From Lunularia cruciata (Eukaryota; Streptophyta; Marchantiopsida; Lunulariales; Lunulariaceae), in the NCBI GenBank assembly GCA_948567375.1, contig OX419756.1, forward strand, positions 59,348,333 to 59,412,332: DNA of 64,000 nt, read 5' to 3'. The position numbers and the translations under genes are program-made. Numbering within the stretch: position 1 is the first letter of the stretch; each line of letters begins with the position of its first letter. Shown here piece by piece: positions 11,889 to 23,893 of the stretch. The notes beneath the pieces are model-generated. The model ran no database searches and was not told the origin of the DNA. It worked only from the letters and a program-made list of their open reading frames with translations.

Positions 11889-12135
11889 GTGATGGTGTTG
11901 TGGTGTTGTTTGGAAGGATCTTGTGCGCCATGCCACCTCCCAAACATTGATGGTACTATGGATCCAAGCTTAGCACTTGTACGTGGAGGCTTGAGGTGTA
12001 TGTTATGTGGCTCTTCTGGTGGAGCTACTACTATGTTAGTGTGTGATAGCTATTTGAGAGGATGGTATATGGCATGTATGACTCTTCCCCTCACGGTGGT
12101 TCCTTAGAGATAGTGGTTATGTCCTAGATGTACTT
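11889..12135 (+). pseudogene. PHD-finger-like C-terminus of the family C integrase
   Basis: The frame 11,889-12,107 reads CAPCHLPNIDG, then LRCMLCGSSGGATTMLVCDS and WYMACMTLPL. After two in-frame stops near 12,106-12,114, WLCPRC follows at about 12,115-12,132. This is the C4HC3 spacing of a PHD finger (C-X2-C ... C-X2-C ... H-X2-C ... W-X-C-X2-C), with one Cys changed to Tyr (CDSY) and the His changed to Tyr (WYMAC). PHD fingers bind histone H3 tails, so in the ancestor it may have tethered integrase to chromatin. It is the displaced end of the 8,711-9,697 integrase. Confidence 0.6.
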
Positions 12136-12960
12136 GACCTATAGCTAGTTCATTCTTTATATGGTATAGATTGCAAACATGCAACTAGCAATGGGGCTCC
12201 ATAGCACCCGGCCTCCTGATCTTTGCCCATCATAGGGTATACCATATACTTAGAGTAGATGGCTATTTGGAGTTAGAGGGACCTAACCGCCAGCTAGGAG
12301 TGCAATTGTGGCACTTTAGAGTCTATGTATGAACTATGTGTGAGTTGTGCTTCTATAGTGTATGATGTTAACAACGATGTATGTTGTGTAGCAATGTATA
12401 TATGCATGACAGCTGTTACACCATTTGTAATGTTGTATCTAGATTGCTCAGACACTAGAGTTCCAATGATAGTAGTTAGAGTTATTTAAGCAGTTTCTCA
12501 GAGACTACTCTTTGACGGTTAGATTTGGTTTTAGGGTACTGACTTCACGGTGGGGCCCACTGTCACTTTGCACCGTCAATTGTGCCATCAACGGGACCGT
12601 TAGGGTTTCAGACCTAGCTTGAGTCCAAGGGGTATACTTTCAAAGTGCAACTCCAAAGAGCTCACTTCTCTAATGTTGAGCTTTCAAGTTCCTAGCTATG
12701 GTGGTAAGGCTAAGCGTCACCTGGATTCTCTATCCTGGAGTGGGTGTGACTTGATAGTAATCAATGCACAGTTGTTGGCAGTTTATAGAGTGACAGATCA
12801 AGTACTGATCTGAGTTGAGTTGAGTTGAGAATGGTAAAAAATCTGATTATTGTGGCACTTTAGAGTCTATGTATGACTTATGTTTGAGTTGTGCTTCTAT
12901 AGTGTATGATGTTGACATCAATGTATGTTGTGTAGCAATGTATATACGCACGACATATGA
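12136..12960. repeat. Intergenic region with a ~105-bp direct repeat
   Basis: Segments 12,308-12,412 and 12,851-12,955 are close copies (both start gtggcactttagagtctat and end tgtagcaatgtatata plus cgac/tgac), spaced 543 bp. Between them is GC-richer sequence without a convincing gene. The second copy runs directly into the truncated copia element. They may be LTR parts of the family C element or a rearrangement scar. Confidence 0.55.
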
Positions 12961-13413
12961 AGAAGGCTCACCATTCTCTATAAGAAGCGCATAAGCTACA
13001 AATGAATCATCAAATCTCTTTGGAGGCCTTCTATCCCTATTTGGATATCTATATTCATGAATCACTTCTAGACTTTGCTCTTCTAATGGTTCACTTGGTA
13101 GATCTACAAGAGGTGAGATTTTTTCATTTTGAAGATCAATATCTATCTTAACAAATTTTACTACATTTTGTTTTTTCGTTTGCTATAGTAATAGTCTCCA
13201 TCATACTAGTCTCATCAAAAACTACATCCCTACTCATAACAAGAAAAAACCTTTTTAGATCCCATAATTTATATTCCTTTGTATCCTTCTCATATCCCAA
13301 GAATGTACATGTCTAGATTTGGGATCTAACTTTGTCCTTTATTCTTGTTGAATATGAACAAAAGCTATGCATCCAAACACTCTAAGTGACAAGTAATAAA
13401 CGTGCTGACCTGT
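12957..13413 (-). pseudogene. Copia integrase C-terminus and linker before reverse transcriptase
   Basis: The linker reads YRYPNRDRRPPKRF then DDSFVAYALLIENGEPSSYV. In copia proteins this motif sits just before the reverse transcriptase. Homology ends at about 12,957, so the element is truncated exactly before its polymerase. Stops are frequent in 13,070-13,400. Confidence 0.65.
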
Positions 13414-14280
13414 CTATTTTTCCATAGGCGTCTTACACTCAATAGCAAGAGAGTGAGAAATATTTACCAAATGACAGGTTGTATTTATAGCTTCTGCCCA
13501 AAAAATCTTCTCCAATCTACCTTTGCTTAACATACTTGTTGCTTTCTCCAAGAGTGTATGATTTATTTGCTCTGCCACACCATTTTGTTGAGGAGTACCC
13601 GGTATGGTAAAGTGATGAATTATCCCTTCACTCTTACAATATCTATCAAACTCTCTAGAATTGTATGCTCCACCATTGCCAAATCTCAGACACTTCACTT
13701 TCCTTCCAGTTTGTTTCTCCATCATCACCTTCCATTGTTTAAAGATAGAGAAGACCTCCAATTTTTGCTTCATAGTGTAGATCCATACTCTTCTAGAGTA
13801 ATCATCAACCAAAGATACAAAATATAATGCTCCGTATTTTGAAGCTACAAGTGCAGGGCACTAAACATCAAAATGCACATAATATAAAATTCTCTTTGTG
13901 CAATGAGCTCTTGTGGAAAAGCTTACCCTCTGTTGCTTTTCTATTCCACAATGCTCATAGTACTTATAAATTTTAAGGCCCTTCAGAAGTTGTTGCTTGG
14001 ACAATTCACTTAGACCCCTCTCACTCATATGACCCAAACATAGGTGCCATAACTTAGTAAGATGTTTAGGATCTTCATTTTTAGAAATAGTACTTGCCAC
14101 TCCTCTAATAATGGTCTCTCCAACAAGCTCATAAAGATTTCCTATCTTCTTGCTCTTCATTACAACCAATGCTCCTTTTGATACCTTGAGTGTTCCATTT
14201 TCCGCTCCCCACCTCCAACCATTTGAGTCCAAAGTGCCTAGTGATATCAAATTCTTCCTTAACTCAGGAACATGCCTCAC
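13414..14280 (-). pseudogene. Copia pre-integrase and integrase core
   Basis: Frame 14,280-13,861 opens with MRHVPELRKNLISLGTLDS and contains WHLCLGHMSERGL (zinc-binding His residues). After a stop at 13,861-13,863 the frame resumes with LVDDYSRRVWIYTMKQK, then TPQQNGVAEQINHTLLEKA (third catalytic Glu, in VAEQ) in 13,812-13,414. The second Asp position reads FGNGGAYNSREF: the usual R-x-D-N/G-G-G-E-Y has Asn for Asp. Cytoplasmic particle assembly followed by nuclear cDNA insertion would be its role. Stops and lost residues make it inactive. Confidence 0.8.
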
Positions 14281-14399
14281 GTCAGCAAGAGTCCTACAAT
14301 ACCATCAAACATCTTAATGCATATTGTACCAATGCCAATAGCTTTACAAGCCATGTTGTTCCCCATTATTACAGATCCTCCATTGAATGGTTTGTAATC

Positions 14400-15087
<688 letters not shown>

Positions 15088-15545
15088 AATACTTTGGCCC
15101 CTCCTTCATCCGCAACATATACAACTTTTGTTTAAGATACAGTCTATTTGCAATGACTTGGTCATATAAATATTCTCCAGTTTGGCCCATATTTTTGGTG
15201 CAAATTCCTCATTCATAACATTGTATAGCACTTCATCAGCAAGGTTTAACCTATTAGTGCTAATAGCTCTGAGACCTGCATCTTCATCTTCCTCATCCTC
15301 ATCACTTTTGTCCTCCTATCTTTTTCTTAGTGTTTTATGCAGTCCTTGCTGGACAAGAAGGTCCTTCATCTTCAGCTACCAAAGTTCCAAAAAAATTTCC
15401 CATCAAACTTCTCCACTGCAAATTTAGCATTTGATATGGATATCACCTCTGCCATTGCTTTGTTGTGGACTTGCTTCTAGACCCAGTTCACTGCACCTTC
15501 AGATCTCAATACCCTCTTCAAGACCAACTATGCTTTGATACTGAT

Positions 15546-15905
15546 TGATAGAAAGTAGAGTCACTAGGACCTCTCACAATAGCACATCATAAACCCCATT
15601 AAACAAAAATCAGAGTACAACAAGAAATAACTTGGTTCACCTCTCGTACTGGAAGCTACCTCCACGGCTGAAACAGGCTCACACCAGCCTTCAATACTTT
15701 ATTACTCTTTGCATATATATATATGAGAGCAGAAGCCGTTCTGGGAACGGGTTATCTAGAACTCATGAAGTGTAAATGATATGTGAGCAAGATGTACATG
15801 ATTCACAATGCTAGAATAGTGAGAAACCCATAAGGTAGAATGCATCAAATGTAACTTGAAGCAAAGGCATAATTGAAACAAATTAAGAATAACATATGGC
15901 TAACA
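15546..15905 (-). repeat. Probable 5' LTR of copia element 2
   Basis: On the plus strand the segment begins tgatagaaag and ends ctaaca, so it has TG...CA ends. It adjoins a sequence on its coding side (minus strand cagtatcaaagcat, about 15,530-15,545) resembling an initiator Met-tRNA primer binding site. No second LTR is present to confirm the limits. Confidence 0.5.
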
Positions 15906-17150
15906 GACTAGTGAACCACCTTGAAATCTAGAATGCTATGCAAACAATTGTGAAAAAATAGGTAACTCTATGTAAAAGACTGCCGGTAAGCGGTACGTGA
16001 AAACCAAAAATAAAAAACGTGGCCTGGAGTTGGTTGGATAGGAACATTGTATACACAAGAGGTCCGTTGAATCAGGCAAAGAGCAAAGGAAAAATAATAG
16101 GGAGTGAATTACCTGGGGAATGGAGGAGTGGAACGATGCAAGAGCTATAGGATGGTGTGGCTGCAGAAACCATCAAAGTGGAACAAAGTAACAAGAGCAA
16201 AGCAAAAAAGGACAGGATATAAAGTATATCACAACAAGTGCTATGGATGCTTGAGTCCTGAGACGCTAAACAGCAAAGGGAAGCAGAAGGCGGCCATAGT
16301 AAACCTTCACAAAAACACCTACGACTTCATCATTGCCGAAGTAGCTGAGCAATGGTCAGTACCCCTCATACCAAGTTTATGCTCAAAAACTCATGTGCCA
16401 AGGCAAACTCAGTTGTGGAAATTAGTGGGAATGTCAAAAAGAACAGAAGTGGAAGTGTGGAAAGCAAGGGCAAGCAAAAGTGCAGGCACATATGGAAGTG
16501 CTGGAGTCTTAGCCGCATAATGAGGATCAGTCCAGAAAGAAAAGAATCCACAAGGGTAAGATGAGGGAAGAAATAGAGACATACCTGATGGATCACTGAA
16601 ATCACAAACATTCATTAGTAGAGAGAAAGTCCCGGACACAACAATGAGGAAGAGTCAACTAGAGGTTCATTAGTGATACAAGAGTAGCTCAAGAAAACTT
16701 CAGCGCTGCAAGGGAAGGGGACGAGTCAACTGAAGCGGGAAAAGCAGAGGTGAAGTGTTATTAGATGAAAGTGAAGTATACAGTATATATATGAATTCAG
16801 ATTGCATGAAACATCAAGCTGTTTCATCAGTTCTGTTTGCTCTTGCACTTGATCAATAGTCACTTATAACAAGTCAAACATAACCTTCATGACTATCAAC
16901 TCTAATATTTCAACGAACGAGCAATTTAGCTTTGATACCACAAATGTCATGACAATGACACCAAAGGAATGGGAGGAGATGGGCTTTTGTTCTTCTCGGT
17001 ATTACTGAGATTGTTCGGTCAACTAATACTTAGGACTACTAGGGACTTAGTTTCATATGTATGCTAGATAAATATATTTTCCAGTGATTTAAAAGGCTTT
17101 GACATTTAAATTTTGGTTAATAAAACCTTAACTAGATTTGCAGAACATGG
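15906..17150. other. Unassigned region with retroelement scraps
   Basis: The longest frame (16,104-16,520, plus) is rich in Lys and Ser and resembles nothing I know. Near 16,930-16,950 the plus strand reads agctttgataccacaaatg, a primer-binding-like site (minus strand tggtatcaaagct) next to a possible LTR end. A second decayed antisense LTR element may therefore have contributed. No gene is claimed. Confidence 0.35.
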
Positions 17151-17159
17151 AAGTGAATG

Positions 17160-17640
17160 GTGTCGAGGCTCAGATGGCTTCGTATGAAGGAAGATCACGA
17201 AATCACAGGCCTCTTGATCCTTTCTAATTTCGCCGGGGGTTGGTTCAAAGTCCTTCCAATAGCCCAGCTCTTGTTTTGCCCGTACTCCTCGTCATTTTGC
17301 CTTGTCAGTTATTATGCCCACTGTAGCCCGAGAGATTATGAATGTGCATCGCCCGGTCTTCTTGGACACATTGGTTCATAACGTTTCAGAATCCATTGGT
17401 TGGGTGATGACATTGAGGAGTAAGGAAACTTCTTCCATTGAAATTCCGGCTGCGTCAAAGTTTCGTAAGCAAATCCAATCAACGATAATTTCTCTCAAGA
17501 AACATAAGAAATGTCTGAGCTTTCACTTCCATTCCTAAATTTCCAATCAAAACTACAAGCTCCAGCAGTACATGAAATATTTTGGCAACGAAAAGTTCAG
17601 CCATAAAGCATAGGTTATTCTTTTGTGAAGTAATAACATT
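17160..17640 (-). pseudogene. Unidentified coding fragment, copy 1 of a tandem duplication
   Basis: On the minus strand about 17,475-17,230 translates as FLREIIVDWICLRNFDAAGI, then MEEVSLLLNVITQPMDSETL, a stop, then TVGIITDKAK, a stop, and RGVRAKQELGYWKDFEPTPG. The second copy at 18,455-18,850 gives related residues (DLLTTVGRVIDKAG, LGVQAKQELGCRKNFEPS). Two copies keeping similar residues suggests a former exon. I do not recognise the family. It lies 3' of the NB-ARC-ARM gene on the same strand. Confidence 0.45.
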
Positions 17641-17859
17641 TGTTTTAAACTAATGACAGAAAAGGACTAGCATGGTTGTTTACATTCATTTCTTATAAAA
17701 ATTGCAACAAAGCTAATGATATATCACACATCTCCCATGACACGTACACTAAGCATTGAGTCTTTGTAAATTTAAAATGTCATCTTTTCTTACTGCATGC
17801 ACTATTTGTGTCCATGTGACAAGGAATGCATGCAATATTTAATTTAATAAGTTTTGCTC

Positions 17860-17950
17860 TTAACTCCAAGGAAGATTTGTTTCCATAAGAACACTTAAAA
17901 TCTCTAAACTCCAAGGAAGATTTGTTTCCGTAAGAACATTTAAAATCTAT
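17860..17950. repeat. Two tandem copies of a ~43-bp unit
   Basis: The unit aactccaaggaagatttgtt followed by tccRtaagaacaYttaaaat occurs twice in a row with few differences. It lies in AT-rich intergenic DNA. No function is evident. Confidence 0.8.
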
Positions 17951-18454
17951 CATTATATCAAATTTTTCATTTTTCAACTTATAAACATAGTTGATAATCC
18001 ATGCCCACTCAAATATATTAATAATTATTGCTAGAATTTAACAATCTCAAACTATATTTTTGAACTTTTGATATATACTTAAAAGGTCATGCCCTCAACG
18101 TTTCTAAAATCTCATTCCTTAATGGCTCACCACTGTGCTTCCTTCCAACGTCCGATATGATCATTACAACTTTCAATATATTATTATATCGGAAACACCC
18201 CTATGGCTCATTGCTTGAAACATCGGTATAATCAATATAACTTCCGAGATATCATAATACCGCAAACGCGCATAACCCTACTTTCATCGGTTAACACCCG
18301 TGACCCTACTTTCATATGATTATAACTTCAGAGATCATTATAACTTTCGAATATGATAATCCGTAAACACCCCTAACGCTACTTTCATGTGATAATTAAT
18401 AACTTAGATCACGAAAAGAAAAATCACACTACTGATCTTTTTAATCCTTTCTAC
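17951..18454. other. AT-rich intergenic with short degenerate repeats
   Basis: From about 18,145 to 18,400 the motifs 'atataacttNcgagatatcataat' and 'aacaccc-taacNctactttca' recur three to four times in degenerate form. No ORF of note and no recognised regulatory site. Confidence 0.5.
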
Positions 18455-18850
18455 TTTAGTGAAGGTTCAAAGTTCTTCCTACAGCCGAGCTCTTGTTTTG
18501 CTTGTACTCCAAGTCGTCCGGCCTTGTCAATTACTCTGCCTACTGTAGTCAATAGATCATGAATGTGTATCGCCTAGTCTTCTTGAACACATTGGTTCAT
18601 GACGTTTCAGAATTCATTGATTGGCTGATGAGTATGGGAACTTTCTCCATAGAAGTTCCGGCTGGAGTAGAGTTTCAGAAGCATATTTAATCAGCGATCA
18701 ATTTCTCTCAGGAAACATAATGTGTGCGCTTTCGCTTACATCCCGAAATGTCCAGACGAAACTACAAGATCCAGCATAGTACATGAAATCTTCCCGCAAA
18801 AAGCATTCTACCAAAGGCTATTCCTCTATGAATGATGTGATTACAGACCA
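18455..18850 (-). pseudogene. Unidentified coding fragment, copy 2 of a tandem duplication
   Basis: It aligns with 17,240-17,640 over about 390 bp, with clear divergence. The minus-strand reading retains the stretch around QCVQEDWAIHIHDLLTTVG and LGVQAKQELGCRKNFEPS, interrupted by stops and a frame change. Family unknown. The repeat unit spacing is about 1.2 kb. Confidence 0.45.
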
Positions 18851-18931
18851 TGTAACTGGCATGATTCTCTCGTGTACCTGACAGCAGTTGTTACGTATAC
18901 ATTCCATTGATAGTGCAACTGGATACAAGAA

Positions 18932-19573
18932 TTACAGTAAGTCTACATCACAGTGATAAAAAACTACAAAATCAGCTTGTGTGCTGTAGATCTCAGAGGG
19001 GTGTGCTAAAGCCTTCTCACCTGCACTTGGACAGAAAGAGTCACCAGCACTAGCTAGCAGATCACATAGGCCTTGAAAGCGTGGATTTTCAGTAACCTGG
19101 TCCCGTCCAAAGAATACGATCAACTTTGATTTAGTGACTGGAATGCTCCCAATCCTCCTCTGTAACTCCTTGCCAATGGCCAGAGTATCAAAATACCCGT
19201 GCGAAGCTTTCCAGGATCAAAGGACTATTGTTGCTAGACAAGAAATCAACCAACACCCTTCAAGACCTCCTGGGAAATCCGCGATGTGTTTGCGATGGGC
19301 AACGTCATGAGCTAAATTACCCAACCTTTCTTGCACCTCCACAGTTCCATCACCTTGTATGAAGAGTGTAAGCAGTTTTGAGATTGACCAGGTAATTTCT
19401 CCAATTCGCATTTTCCCATCTTCACTCATTGATATGCCAGCCAAGGCCGATGCAACACTTCTCTTTCCGGGAGATAAGCAATCTACCAATCTGTCAAGAG
19501 CACCGGGGAATTCCACCATCCTTTTACAATTCACCTCATCTCCATCAGCTACATTCCCCAATGTTCTTACCAT
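18932..19573 (-). pseudogene. Out-of-frame 3' continuation of the NB-ARC-ARM gene
   Basis: Downstream of the stop at 19,590 the ARM pattern continues in another frame. Segment 19,573-19,240 includes MVRTLGNVADGDEVNCKRMV, EFPGALDRLVDCLSPGKRSV and ISKLLTLFIQGDG. After about 19,240 a further frame change leads to LVDFLSSNNSPL and then, in a third frame, to IGKELQRRIGSIPVTKSKLI, VFFGRDQVTENPRFQGLCDL and a stop at 18,932. This last part is not ARM-like and may be the original C-terminus. At least two indels separate it from the main frame, so either the gene is 3'-truncated or the assembly has errors here. Confidence 0.65.
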
Positions 19574-19589
19574 TTCCGCTTGGAAGTAA

Positions 19590-22500
19590 TCAGTTCGAGA
19601 ATCTCAAAAGTGTACACACTGTTGAGATTGAGCCAGGAACTTCCCCTATAAGTTTTCGGCCATATCCATCTTCATGATATGCTATGTTTGCTAAAGTCCG
19701 TACCACATTCTCCATCAGCAAGGAGCTTTTTTCACGAGACAAGAAATCTACCAGTCCCTGAATAGCACCCGGGGAGTCTGCGATATGCTTAGCATTGGCC
19801 TCAATTACAGCTAGATTTCCAAGAGTCCTCACCAGCTGCAGTTGCTCTTGCAGATACTCCACAGTTTCCTCTCCCGGAAGAAAGAGCCTAGTAAGTATTT
19901 TAGGGATTGACTCCGGGACTCCTCCGATGCTCCTCCTCCCATCTTGATGGCAAGCTATATTAGCTAAGGTCCATGCAACATTCATCGTCAGCGGGGAGCT
20001 AGTTCCACCAGACAAACCATCCAGCAATGCCTCAAGAGCACCGGGGAAGTCGAGAATCTGCTTAGCATTAGCCTCATCACTACTTAAACTGCACAGTGTT
20101 CTCACCACTTGGGCTTGAAAATCCACACGTCCAACCCCTTGAAGGAAGAGCTTAAGGAGTTTCGGGATTGACTCCGGAACTCCTCCGATGCTCCTCCTCC
20201 CAACTTGATGGGAAGCTATATTAGCTAAGGTCCATGCAACATTCATCGTCAGGGGGGAGCTAGTCCGACCAGACAAACCATCCAGCAATGCCTCCAGAGC
20301 ACCGGGGAAATCAAGAATCTGCTTAGCATTAGCCTCATCAATACCTAAACTGGACAGTGTTCTCACCACTTGGGCTTGAAAATCCAAACTTCCAACCCCT
20401 TGCAGGAAGAGCTTAAGGAGTTTCGAGATTGACCCGGGAACTTCTCCGATTCTCCTCCTCCCATCTTCATGTGTGGCTATATTAGCTAAGGCCCATGCAA
20501 CGTTCTTCGTCAGCGGAGAGCTAATTTCATCACACAAACCATCCAGCAATGCCTCAAGAACACCGGGGAAGTCGAGAATCTGCTTAGCATTAGCCTCGAT
20601 AATACTTGAATTGGACAGAGTTCTCACCACTTGGGCTTGAAAATCCACACCTGCAACCCCTTGCAGGAAGAGCTTAAGGAGTTTCGAGATTAACTCAGGA
20701 ACTTCTCCGATTCTCCTCCTCCCATCTTCATGGTGCGCTATATTACCTAAGGCCAACACAGCCCGCTCCCTGACCTTCGAGTCCTTCTCACCAGACAAGC
20801 AATTTACAAATCCTTGTAGAGCACCCGGAAATTCAACGATCTGCTCGTATGTGGTGTCCTCCTGGACTAAATTCGCAAGAGCTTTTAAGACCTTCTCTTC
20901 AAATTTGACGGTTCCATCACTTTGCAGAATGAATGTAAGTAGTTGAGAAATTGACCCGGGGACTCTTCCGATTCCCCTTCTGCCATCCTCGTTCGCGGCT
21001 ATATTACCTAAAGCTTCTGCAGCAATTTCCCTGAGCGTGGAGTTCTGACCAAGAGACAAGCAGCCCATCAGTCTCTGAAGAGCACCTGGAAACTCCACTA
21101 TCTGCTTAATATTAGCTCCGAAAAGAGCCAAACGACCGAGACCGTGAAGGTGAAGTTTCTGGTAAGGGGAACATGAGCTTTCATCGGTGTGCTGAGACGT
21201 TAAACCCGATTCAAGCAGTCTTTTTATGGTCCCAGGAGTATGATATACAGTACACAATCCTGTGGTCCAAAGCTGACCCAATGCGCTGATTGTTGGTGGT
21301 CCATAATGCAAAGATGAGACCAAAATTTGAAGACTGTTGTCGTCAAGCTGTCCATTGCGAACGACCTTGACGTAAACCTACAAATATATACAGAAAAAAA
21401 AAAAAAAAAAATTTGGAAAGTTAGAGTGTTGTTGGATTCTTTTCATTTCAATACGAAAAAAGTTGAAGCAGTTTCAGTGATCTCATACAAGGCTGCCTGA
21501 TATTAAGAATGAACACGAGTCGGTAAAACCAGTACATACCTGCTTGACACATTGAGCCAAGGTCTCATTATATTCTGGTAGACGGTCCTGCATGAGGTAG
21601 ACAAGATTCTCCATTGCCCCTCGTAACTTCTTCGAATGGCCGTAATCTAGAGCACTCATTCCAAGGTTTTCTGCAGCGTTCTCTGCAAGAGTTCCTTGTA
21701 AGTAGAGAGCGCAAAGTGCAAAGACTGCATCCCCTTGCCGGTCATCACAAATCATATTATGATCAGGTCCTGTGTTCGGCATGCTTTTAGCTTTCAGCAA
21801 AGAAGTCATCACCTCTTCAACATCTTTTCTCGTCTCCCCGTGATGATTGATGAAATTTCGTTGCAGATCATGCAACCCTAAGGTTTCGTATTCCTTCTTT
21901 ATCAGTGGACATCCTTTTGCAAGCGGATCACGATATTCTAGACTCTGGATGTTCGATTGCAACATCGTACCGCTTCCCATCAATTCATTTTTATGGTCGT
22001 CGAATAGCTCTGGATCTCCTTCTCCACGTGCGTGTAGTAATCTACTGTACAACATGTACACAACATGATTGGGAATGGATTTCCCCTCACAATTTGCAAT
22101 CAAGACTAGTAAACACCTAGCATCAGCTTTGAGCTCTCTGTACGCCATCAACAAAGTCTCCCAAATGTTTTTCTCGTATGAGAAGTCAAGTACTGGTCTC
22201 AGATCCTGAGACGTGCCTTCCCCTTTGACGTCTTCCTTCATGGCTGTTACGTAACTCTTCGCAACCCTCTTCCACTCGCCGACGTCATTGTTCTTCTTCC
22301 TGTTTATCCTCTTGGCCACCATCGCCAAAGCCAGTGGATTATACTCTGCTCGATCTATCAGACCTTGAGCAACATCCTGTGAGAAATACACAAAATCAAA
22401 TGTATAATCTTTAGCCTAGTTGGTAAACGTCAAGTAACATGTGATTAAAATCTAAATACTAGTAGGCAGATATACAAACGAGATCCAGTTCTTTCGGCAG

Positions 22501-23893
22501 TTCGCAATTCCCAGGCGAATTGGAAACGCTGAACGTTCATACTGTAGCAAGTCCTCAGCGGTGTACAAGCTGTCATTTTGTATCGGTCATAGTCCGGGCC
22601 ACGAGGAAACAACTGATTCTCTTCTAAAAACTGAAGAACAGGTGATAAATGTATGTCGGGATATCCCGTACAATAAAGGTGTAGCTGCTATTATTCGACG
22701 ATCAAGTATTCAGCTAGTAAACATAAACCTCTCTTACCTACATCGTTAGTACTACTGTATTCAAAACATCAATTTGAACTGTCAAGCTTGACCCATTTTC
22801 TCCCATAAATAGTCATTCACTAGGAACTTGGGATTGGTGCACGACATGTACAACACTAACTAAGTAGAAGTTTCTAACAGACCTTTAAGTCTTGTGGTAG
22901 ATCATTGTTTGGCAATCCTGCATGGCTGGCAAGGATCTTCTCCGCATCCTTCAGCTTGATCCGCTCCGTTGGAACTTGTACTGAATCTTCCCATAGCATG
23001 GACTTCCGGGAGGTGACCAGAAACTTTACATTATCATGCGAAGATCCGTTGACCAAGCAAACAAAGGCCTTCACAAAATTGCGCTTCCATACATCGTCCA
23101 ATATGACTAAAGCACTGCGCTTTCTCAGAAGACATTGCAGTCTATTCTCAATCTGATATGCGTGAGTAAGGTCCGACGAATGCTCAGGACTAAGTTTTCT
23201 CAGAAGTTCTAGCTGTTTGGATGCGATCGTTGCTTCCAGACCACACTCCAGAAAGACAATCGAGCTGAATGGTGCGTTTTCTGGAGTGAATTTTTTGTAC
23301 CGAACAACCATGTACCTTGCCAAGATAGATTTTCCTGTTCCAGGATTACCATGTAAACAAATCACAGCGGGTCCATCTTTGTTCTCAAGTGCATCTGAGA
23401 TACGTTTCTCGATGTCTGAAAGTGGTACATACGGCTTCACGCTCTGTTTGCTAAGGTTAAAGGAATGAACCTTGGCAAAAGCTTCGCTCTTGATCAATTC
23501 ACGCGTGTCTCTCCTTTGTTGCATTGCAGGGACTACGTTGTATCCACTTTGTATGTCTTCTATGAGCTTTTCCAACTTGTGTGGAAATACAGTCGCGGTT
23601 GCCTTGAAACACCATCCGCCACAACCTGGTACATTTCTCTTTCTAGCCATTCTTTTCAATTCGAGTTCCACTAATCTTTGGGCTTCCTCCAGCATTTTGC
23701 GCAAATGATGGTTGTCTGATAGACCGTATTCGTCGGAGATGGACTTGGCCAACTCGTGTTTCCTCTGAAGATCTTCCAATTGCGCTGGGATTTTCTTCCA
23801 CTCTCCATTCGCCTTGTACCACTTTGAGCCCAAGTCCAGAAAAGCGGGCACAAGAGCTAGAAAGGATCCAACTGCAGCTGCTACCTCCGCCAT
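19590..23893 (-). CDS. CC-NB-ARC receptor with C-terminal armadillo repeats (NLR-like, non-LRR)
   Basis: This is a predicted intracellular immune receptor of about 1,211 aa. Three exons join in phase 0 with GT-AG borders: 23,893-22,883, 22,376-21,540 and 21,377-19,590. Residues 1-25 start MAEVAAAVGSFLALVPAFLD, like the N-terminal motif of coiled-coil NLRs in non-flowering plants. A coiled-coil region follows (about 30-85). NB-ARC has P-loop GNPGTGKS (182-189), kinase-2 LVILDDVW (about 262-269), RNBS-B FLVTSRKS (about 291-298), GLPL as NPLALAMVAKR in exon 2, and an MHD-like site as LHDLQRNF. Exon 3 encodes about nine ARM-type units, consensus ANAKQILDFPGALEALLDGL ... RRIGEVPGSISKLLKLFLQG. No leucine-rich repeats are seen. 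Inferred role: nucleotide-dependent switch sensing pathogen factors. The frame stops at 19,590 inside an ARM unit, and related sequence continues out of frame, so function is uncertain. Confidence 0.85.
19900..20860 (-). repeat. Tandem 261-bp coding repeats (87-aa ARM units)
   Basis: The motif ttgggcttgaaaatccacac or a near copy recurs at 20,109, 20,370 and 20,631, exactly 261 bp apart. Flanking related units lie on both sides. Each 87-aa unit holds two ARM-like helical blocks. Neighbouring units are much more alike than the outer ones, which suggests recent duplication or gene conversion within the array. Confidence 0.9.

Noticed and set aside
16104..16564. Two overlapping plus-strand ORFs as a host gene
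   Set aside because: No recognisable domain, overlapping alternative frames on both strands, and location among retroelement scraps.
17860..17950. CRISPR-like array
   Set aside because: Only two direct copies without spacers, in a plant nuclear context.
21847..22120. Plus-strand ORFs across receptor exon 2
   Set aside because: They are shadows of the minus-strand NB-ARC coding sequence.
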